Positions 59,202-64,000 of a stretch of 64,000 bases of DNA are shown here, in pieces (position 1 is the stretch's first letter; each line of letters begins with the position of its first letter). Both the position numbers and the translations under genes were made by a program. The stretch is from assembly GCA_965246945.1 (NCBI GenBank), contig CBDFFW010000001.1:1488001-1552000 (forward strand), written 5' to 3'. The notes under the pieces are model-generated. The model saw nothing but the letters and a program-made list of their open reading frames with translations. It had not been told where the DNA came from and ran no database searches. Source of the stretch: CBDFFW01 sp965246945. GTDB lineage: Bacteria; Pseudomonadota; Alphaproteobacteria; UBA11073.

Positions 59202-59534
59202 TTACGGTAGGCAAAGTTTGATGGCAACTGAAGATTGAGTTTGTGTGGGGTAATATTGTTTTAATATGGCAAGCGCATTTGGATCACCGATGCGTTGCGT
59301 CACAAATTCAAGCACTGCTTGAAAACCTTCTGGATCATAAAAAACACCGTTATCGATGCCATGCGCGCCGGCATAACCTGCTACGCAGCTCAATATAGCG
59401 TAGACTTCTTGCTCATCTTTGGCTGTTGCTAAATCTTGATCATTGACTTCATCCCATGGTGGGCAATATTCCGATTCTTGATCTTTCAAGCGTCGGCAAA
59501 ATTCTTTAAGGGTTAACAGCGTTTCTGCAGACAT
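59202..59534 (-). CDS. Unknown protein, 110 aa
   Basis: Soluble, acidic, helical: LTLKEFCRRLKDQESEYCPP and ILSCVAGYAGAHGIDNGVFY with an FVTQRIGDPNALAILKQYY segment. Nothing I recognise. The start ATG 59534 is followed by a plausible sequence throughout. It is on the minus strand, convergent with the integrase. Confidence 0.5.
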   Translation of the reverse strand: MSAETLLTLKEFCRRLKDQESEYCPPWDEVNDQDLATAKDEQEVYAILSCVAGYAGAHGIDNGVFYDPEGFQAVLEFVTQRIGDPNALAILKQYYPTQTQSSVAIKLCLP

Positions 59535-59793
59535 CAGGCAAGTTTTACATTATTTGCGGTTTGTTAGCCAGAGCCTAATTTCAGTCACATATTTAGAAAT
59601 ACCTTTGCATTTAATTGCTGCAAGCATATTTGCCTATGAGCAGATATAGGGCGTTGCGTCTTTGCGACCGGTCAATCGATGGGCGAACAATATTCTTATA
59701 TTGTGCTGGACGGCTAGTTATGCGTCGCTTTTGGGGAACTATATTAAGGCACCGCTCACCCTCATGGTTCTCCATAGCCGCGCTATGCGAAAC

Positions 59794-59931
59794 TTATAAG
59801 GGCGGGAGCGTGGCGCTGCTGCTGGAGGTAACTGAACCACTATTAGAGGCGGCCCCGGCATAGAAAATACCCATGACGTCGGCAACCGCGACCAGTGCGA
59901 TGCCGATAATTGTAATAATCAGGTTAGACAT
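59794..59931 (-). CDS. Short pilin-like membrane protein, 45 aa
   Basis: Starts MSNLIITIIGIALVAVADVM, nearly the same as the neighbouring pilin-like gene, then GIFYAGAASNSGSVTSSSSA and a stop. It has only the membrane helix and a short Ser-rich tail, so it is either a truncated pilin copy or a small partner. Its ATG overlaps the last codons of the upstream pilin-like gene by 8 nt. Confidence 0.5.
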   Translation of the reverse strand: MSNLIITIIGIALVAVADVMGIFYAGAASNSGSVTSSSSATLPPL

Positions 59932-60247
59932 AGGCGAGTGCTTGGACAATAGACGCATAGAAGAATGGTGGTTTAATTAATTTGCTGGCGTTGTGGGCAT
60001 CCTGTAAATAATCTGTTTTAAGCGCATTATACCATGCGGCCTTGCCGCCATCCCCTGGATATTGCGCGCCATTCTCAGAACGCCATATTAGAGCTGCTGT
60101 TTGAATTTGTTGCGCAGCCTTTGTAATTTGCTGAGCATTGGATTTAGCGACCGCACCATCATAAGCAATAGAACCATAGTAAATGCCAAAAATGGCGGCA
60201 ACGGCCACCATGGCGATGCCGATAATGGTAATAATTAAGTTACTCAA
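59924..60247 (-). CDS. Pilin-like protein, 107 aa
   Basis: N-terminal MSNLIITIIGIAMVAVAAIF membrane helix followed by a helix AKSNAQQITKAAQQIQTAAL and IWRSENGAQYPGDGG, the pattern of type IVb pilins (N1-helix then ENG turn). It begins at TTG with AAAGGA just upstream. There is no prepilin leader before the hydrophobic part. The C-terminus is short, without the usual disulfide. Related to the frameshifted gene at 34619 and to the short gene downstream. Confidence 0.55.
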   Translation of the reverse strand: MSNLIITIIGIAMVAVAAIFGIYYGSIAYDGAVAKSNAQQITKAAQQIQTAALIWRSENGAQYPGDGGKAAWYNALKTDYLQDAHNASKLIKPPFFYASIVQALAYV

Positions 60248-60358
60248 ATCCTTTAATATTATTTCACTATGAATTTGTAAACCATATCTGAAAGGAAGCT
60301 TTGGACATCTGGTTCATTATTCCGGCAATTGACCAAGCACTACCTAATCAAGCAATCG

Positions 60359-60607
60359 CTACAGGTATTTATTACCAAGTTTTTTAAGTTCGATAATTTC
60401 CTGCATTTTGGCGAATAATTCGGTTTGTAGCGCAAGGCAATGATGGGCGATGTCCAATACATCGCTGTGTATTTCAGCCATAATGGTGTTTAGCTCAGCA
60501 AGATGCACGCCGAAACTGGAATTGATAGGCATACTAGTAATGCTTGCTGTGAGGGTAGAACATTTAGTAACCGCGGTTAGTAAATGGGCAATAAGGACGG
60601 TATCCAT
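60359..60607 (-). CDS. Unknown small protein, 82 aa
   Basis: Helical: VLIAHLLTAVTKCSTLTASI, then LNTIMAEIHSDVLDIAHHCL, ALQTELFAKMQEIIELKKLG. No motif I know. Probably cytoplasmic, coiled-coil-like at the end. It lies upstream of the pilin-like gene pair, on the same strand. Confidence 0.45.
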   Translation of the reverse strand: MDTVLIAHLLTAVTKCSTLTASITSMPINSSFGVHLAELNTIMAEIHSDVLDIAHHCLALQTELFAKMQEIIELKKLGNKYL

Positions 60608-60914
60608 GAAGTTGAGATAGATTGCTAAAGTATTTTGACGATCAAAACATGATTATGATTTACGGTAATTCACCAGAACCATTTTTGGCATCCCTTGAAG
60701 ATGTCACCTATCGATAATACTTTGATACATTGAGTGATTAGTGCCTACTGGACGATTACGAGGGCAAACTGAACACGACGGCTTTTTATAATTAAATATT
60801 CGAAAAATCGCCTGACATTTTTATAAAGCTACTTTTAGAAATCATTTGTTCATTTTTATTACCGTACAATCCAGATATTCGGCACGACTAAAACATTGAT
60901 CACGAAATTGAACT
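60608..60914. other. Gap upstream of the sensor kinase gene
   Basis: About 300 nt without a gene. Likely holds the promoters of the divergent 82-residue gene and sensor kinase. I see no clear boxes or repeats. Confidence 0.3.
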
Positions 60915-63257
60915 ATGACACTCACCCCGCATTCCAACGCTGAAACCAAGCGGCAGCGCGCCTTGCGACAGTATAAAGTCTTGGATACGGCTCCAGAGGC
61001 GGTATATGATCAAATTACTAAATTGGCTTCCATTATTTGCGGTACCCCTATTTCGCTAGTGACGTTACTAGATGCCGAACGCCAATGGTTTAAATCAAAA
61101 GTGGGAACCGAGCTTAACGAGACTTCGCGTGAGCTGTCATTTTGTAACCATACCGTTGCAGATCCAAATAGCATTTTGCATGTGCCGGACATGCAAGCAG
61201 ATGCCCGTTTTGCCGATCATCCATTGGTTACCGCTGGCCTGCAAATTCGCTTTTATGCAGGTGTGCCATTACGAGTTGGTTCTGGTGATGCCATTGGCAC
61301 TTTATGCGTGTTAGACACGGTGCCGCGCAATCTTAGCCTGGCACAATTAGAAGCCTTAAAGCTTCTTGCTGACCAGGTAGTTACTAATATCGAAGCGCGT
61401 GATGCGACCGAATTGCAGTTGCTGGCCAATGCCTTGCCGCAACTGGTGTGGATTGCCGATGAAACAGGCTGGATTAATTGGTACAATGACCGTTGGTACG
61501 CTTACACTGGCACTACTTTTAAAGATATGGAAGGCTGGGGCTGGCAGTCTGTGCATGATCCAGAAATACTGCCGTCCGTTATGGAAAAATGGCAGGCTTC
61601 AATTGCCACCGGCCATCCCTTTGAGCTTGTCTTTCCCTTGAGAGGGGCAGATGGAATTTTTCGGCCCTTTTTAACCCGCGTTAACCCCATTCATGACAAT
61701 GATGGCAATATCATTAAATGGTTCGGTACCAATACCGATATTACTTTCCAATATGAAGCCGAAGCCCAAGCTATCGAAACTTTGCGCCATGAAGAAAGCG
61801 AGCGCACCAAGTTACTAGCCTTAATTGAAAACGCGCCCGATTATATCGGTATGGCTGATATTGAAGGTCGTCTGCTATATCACAACCAGGCCGCAAAAAT
61901 CATGATCGGTCGTATGAATGATGATTTCTCAAAACTAACGATTGCCGACATGCATCCTGCCTGGGCGCAAAAAATTCTGCATGAGCACGCGCTTCCGACT
62001 GTTTATGATAAAGGCGTGTGGCGTGGTGAAGTGGCTCTATTGCATAAAGACGGGCATGAAATCCCCGTAAATCAGGTGCTGACTTTGTATAGAGATAAAA
62101 GCGGCACGCCAATTTGTTTGACTACAATAATGCAGGATATTAGCGAGCGGAAAGCTGCTGAAAAGTCGCTGCAAAAAACTAACGAATTTTTCGATCTGAT
62201 GATGGAAAATATTCCAGATATTGTGTTCGTTAAAGATAAAGACTTTCGGATCGTCAAAGCCAATAAAGCGTTTTTCGATATTTTCCCTGCAGATATTCGA
62301 GATACAATCATTGGCACAACGATGGTGGAAAGCTTCCTACCAGAAGACGCCGATAACTTCTTGAAATATGACCGGCAAGCCTTTCTTGAAGGAAGTTCAG
62401 AAACCATTGAAATAATCAGTCTACCAAATGTCGGGGTACGGCATATTTTTACTAAAAAGGTTCGCTTTGAAGATGCCAACAGCGATACTTTCATCCTTGG
62501 CATTGCGCGTGACATCACAGAATTGAAGAAGGCTGAAGAGTATCGCAGCAGTTTGCTGGATCAATTGACCCAATCGAATAGCGAACTTGAACGCTTTGCG
62601 TATGTGGCGTCCCATGATATGCAAGAACCCTTACGGATGATTGCCAATTTCAGTAGTTTAATTGCCGAGGAATATAGCGCTAAATTGGATGAGGCCGCAC
62701 TGGAATACATTTCGATTGTTAAAGACTCTGCGGATCGTATGCAGCATATGATCGAAGATTTACTAGATTACTCGCGGGTTAAAAACGACCAAAGAATTGT
62801 TACCAAAGTTGATGCAAATTTAGAATTAGCACATGTCCTGCAAAATTTAAGTTCTGCAATTAATGAACGGAGGGCGGTCGTTACCCATGATCAATTGCCA
62901 AACTTTGCCGGCAATCCCGTACAATTCATGCGGCTGTTACAAAATTTTATTGGTAATGGGCTTAAATATCAAAAGGCCGATAATACTCCAATAATTCATA
63001 TTGGGGTAACCGACGAAGGCGATTATTGGTGTTTCTCAATTAAGGATAATGGCATTGGCATCAATGCTGATTTTATTAATGAAGTGTTCGAGCCATTTAA
63101 ACGTCTCCACGCTTGGGATGAATATAAAGGTTCCGGCATTGGCCTTGCGGTTTGCAAGCAAATCGTCGAAAGTCATGGCGGCAAGGTATGGGTGAACTCA
63201 ACTTTAAACCAAGGCAGTACCTTCTACTTTACAATTGCCAAGCGTCACCGAAATTAG
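60915..63257 (+). CDS. GAF-PAS hybrid sensor histidine kinase
   Basis: A 780-residue cytoplasmic kinase without membrane segments. Order: GAF (about 24-160), PAS/PAC (165-280), PAS (295-415), PAS (420-540), HisKA with H567 in YVASHDMQEPLR, then HATPase with N-box N677/N681 (LLQNFIGNGLKY), G1 DNGIGI (711) and G2 GSGIGL (739-744). This is the phytochrome-like HWE/bacteriophytochrome-type HisKA of the SHDLQEPLR group. No bilin-binding cysteine motif is seen in the GAF domain. It is followed by two receiver genes. Confidence 0.92.
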   Translation: MTLTPHSNAETKRQRALRQYKVLDTAPEAVYDQITKLASIICGTPISLVTLLDAERQWFKSKVGTELNETSRELSFCNHTVADPNSILHVPDMQADARFADHPLVTAGLQIRFYAGVPLRVGSGDAIGTLCVLDTVPRNLSLAQLEALKLLADQVVTNIEARDATELQLLANALPQLVWIADETGWINWYNDRWYAYTGTTFKDMEGWGWQSVHDPEILPSVMEKWQASIATGHPFELVFPLRGADGIFRPFLTRVNPIHDNDGNIIKWFGTNTDITFQYEAEAQAIETLRHEESERTKLLALIENAPDYIGMADIEGRLLYHNQAAKIMIGRMNDDFSKLTIADMHPAWAQKILHEHALPTVYDKGVWRGEVALLHKDGHEIPVNQVLTLYRDKSGTPICLTTIMQDISERKAAEKSLQKTNEFFDLMMENIPDIVFVKDKDFRIVKANKAFFDIFPADIRDTIIGTTMVESFLPEDADNFLKYDRQAFLEGSSETIEIISLPNVGVRHIFTKKVRFEDANSDTFILGIARDITELKKAEEYRSSLLDQLTQSNSELERFAYVASHDMQEPLRMIANFSSLIAEEYSAKLDEAALEYISIVKDSADRMQHMIEDLLDYSRVKNDQRIVTKVDANLELAHVLQNLSSAINERRAVVTHDQLPNFAGNPVQFMRLLQNFIGNGLKYQKADNTPIIHIGVTDEGDYWCFSIKDNGIGINADFINEVFEPFKRLHAWDEYKGSGIGLAVCKQIVESHGGKVWVNSTLNQGSTFYFTIAKRHRN

Positions 63258-63265
63258 GAGAAATC

Positions 63266-63730
63266 ATGAGCATCAACACCACACAAAATAAAGGGCGGCC
63301 AGCCGAAATTTTATTGGTTGAAGATAATCGCGGTGATGTAATTCTGGTACAAAAAGCTTTTGGAAAAGCCAGCATTGATAATCACATCACAGTGGCAACC
63401 AATGGTAACCAAGCAATGGATATTTTGCGTCGCCGTGACAACTATGCTGATGCTTCTGTGCCTGATATTATCCTGCTGGATCTTAATTTACCGCAAAAAT
63501 CTGGGCGAAGTGTTTTGGCTGAAATTAAAGCAGATGAAAAATTAAAACGTATTCCCGTTATCATTATGAGCAGTTCACGCGCTGAAAAAGATGTTGTGAA
63601 TAGCTATGAGCTCCATGCTAATAGCTATATTGTTAAACCAGCAACACTGGAAAAATATGGTGAGGTAGTCAGCATGATCGAAAACTTTTGGTTTTCGATG
63701 GTGATCTTACCCAATGGCATGGAAGCCTAA
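63266..63730 (+). CDS. Rcp1-like single-domain response regulator
   Basis: 154 residues, a receiver alone. Acidic residues in LLVEDNRGDV (E19, D20), phosphorylation site D72 in DIILLDLNLP, S/T in IIMSSSRAEKD, and K in NSYIVKPATLEKY. Similar to receivers partnering phytochromes. A strong ribosome site (TAGGAG) lies before ATG 63266, 8 nt after the kinase stop. It lacks an output domain. Confidence 0.93.
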   Translation: MSINTTQNKGRPAEILLVEDNRGDVILVQKAFGKASIDNHITVATNGNQAMDILRRRDNYADASVPDIILLDLNLPQKSGRSVLAEIKADEKLKRIPVIIMSSSRAEKDVVNSYELHANSYIVKPATLEKYGEVVSMIENFWFSMVILPNGMEA

Positions 63731-63732
63731 CA

Positions 63733-64000
63733 ATGGCCCGGTTTATTTCTGCTGCAGATCCACTTATCATTTTATTGGTGGAAGATGCTCGGGGTGACGC
63801 TATTTTGGTGGAAAAAGCCTTGGCCCAAGCTTTGCCCAATGCCTATAAATTACAGCGTGCTGAAAATTTGGCATCAGCATTACGAATGTTGCCTGAACAT
63901 GCCTTTGATGTGGTGCTGCTGGATCGTTCGTTACCAGATGTTTCGGGCTTTAGCGGTTTGCTAAGCATTCAAAACATGGCCCCCAAACTGCCAATCATTT
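63733..64000 (+). CDS. Response regulator, cut by window end
   Basis: Start ATG 63733, 2 nt after the previous stop. The visible 89 residues are a receiver: LIILLVEDARGDAILVEKAL with the acidic pair, and D64 in VVLLDRSLPDVSGF. Output domain, if any, lies beyond the window; GGDEF or another kinase is common in this position. It is part of the kinase operon. Confidence 0.88.
   Translation, partial: MARFISAADPLIILLVEDARGDAILVEKALAQALPNAYKLQRAENLASALRMLPEHAFDVVLLDRSLPDVSGFSGLLSIQNMAPKLPII

Noticed and set aside
59615..59863. A plus-strand open frame of 82 residues
   Set aside because: It runs antisense to the short pilin-like gene, has an odd Arg/Leu-rich composition and no ribosome site.

Overview
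The window reads as chromosomal DNA of an alphaproteobacterium with a moderate G+C content (by eye just under 50%). Lineage markers are fliX, an FliL-like protein, petABC of the cytochrome bc1 complex, an ApaG/TrpF pair, a DUF2336 protein, the cysteine-poor DksA type, an FtsZ with a very long linker, and an initiator tRNA with A29-U41. A DotA/TraY-family protein, a LolC/E-LolD pair and a HolC subunit fit too. I cannot place it below class. The cell is Gram-negative, apparently flagellated, respires aerobically and makes its own amino acids and purines.

Layout: 0-6 kb carries hisF, tRNA-Leu(UAG), an orphan membrane protein, purQ, ftsB, a squalene/phytoene-synthase-family gene, trpF, apaG and pheS. 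6-16.5 kb has an orphan gene, an M48 lipoprotein protease, a small alanine-rich lipoprotein, pgsA, a DotA-like giant membrane protein, fliX, secD, a DUF4258/DUF2283 pair, holC, ndk and a frameshifted greB. 16.5-31 kb has a DUF72 gene, a ribbon-helix-helix protein, a PHB-depolymerase-type esterase, creA, ridA, thrC, pdhC, HIT-lolD-lolC/E, a second M48 protease, pheT, fliL-like and mrp. 31-45 kb has a frameshifted ilvC, ftsZ, a frameshifted pilin-like gene, argF, cutA, proX, a gamma carbonic anhydrase, LysE and PaiB, pirin, GNAT, XRE, trmL, rplU-rpmA and DUF2336. 45-52 kb has dksA, a YfgM-like gene, petABC and dnaX-ybaB.

52-64 kb is accessory: a three-copy tandem family of about 80 residues (one intact, two with stops), an orphan phage module (tail spike, membrane coiled coil, ejection-like protein), a broken FAD reductase, tRNA-fMet with a tyrosine integrase just downstream, tandem pilin-like genes, and a GAF/PAS histidine kinase with two receiver proteins.

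Two themes run across the window. First, intergenic inverted repeats of at least two families sit at gene 3' ends and sometimes supply the last codons and stop of the gene. Second, four genes (greB, ilvC, a pilin-like gene, an FAD reductase) are each broken by a single-base change in a short homopolymer run, which is either a sequencing artefact or real decay or slippage. Many genes usually found in conserved operons stand alone here (pheS and pheT are 20 kb apart; secD lacks secF; purQ lacks purS and purL; dnaX-ybaB lacks recR), so gene order looks strongly rearranged.
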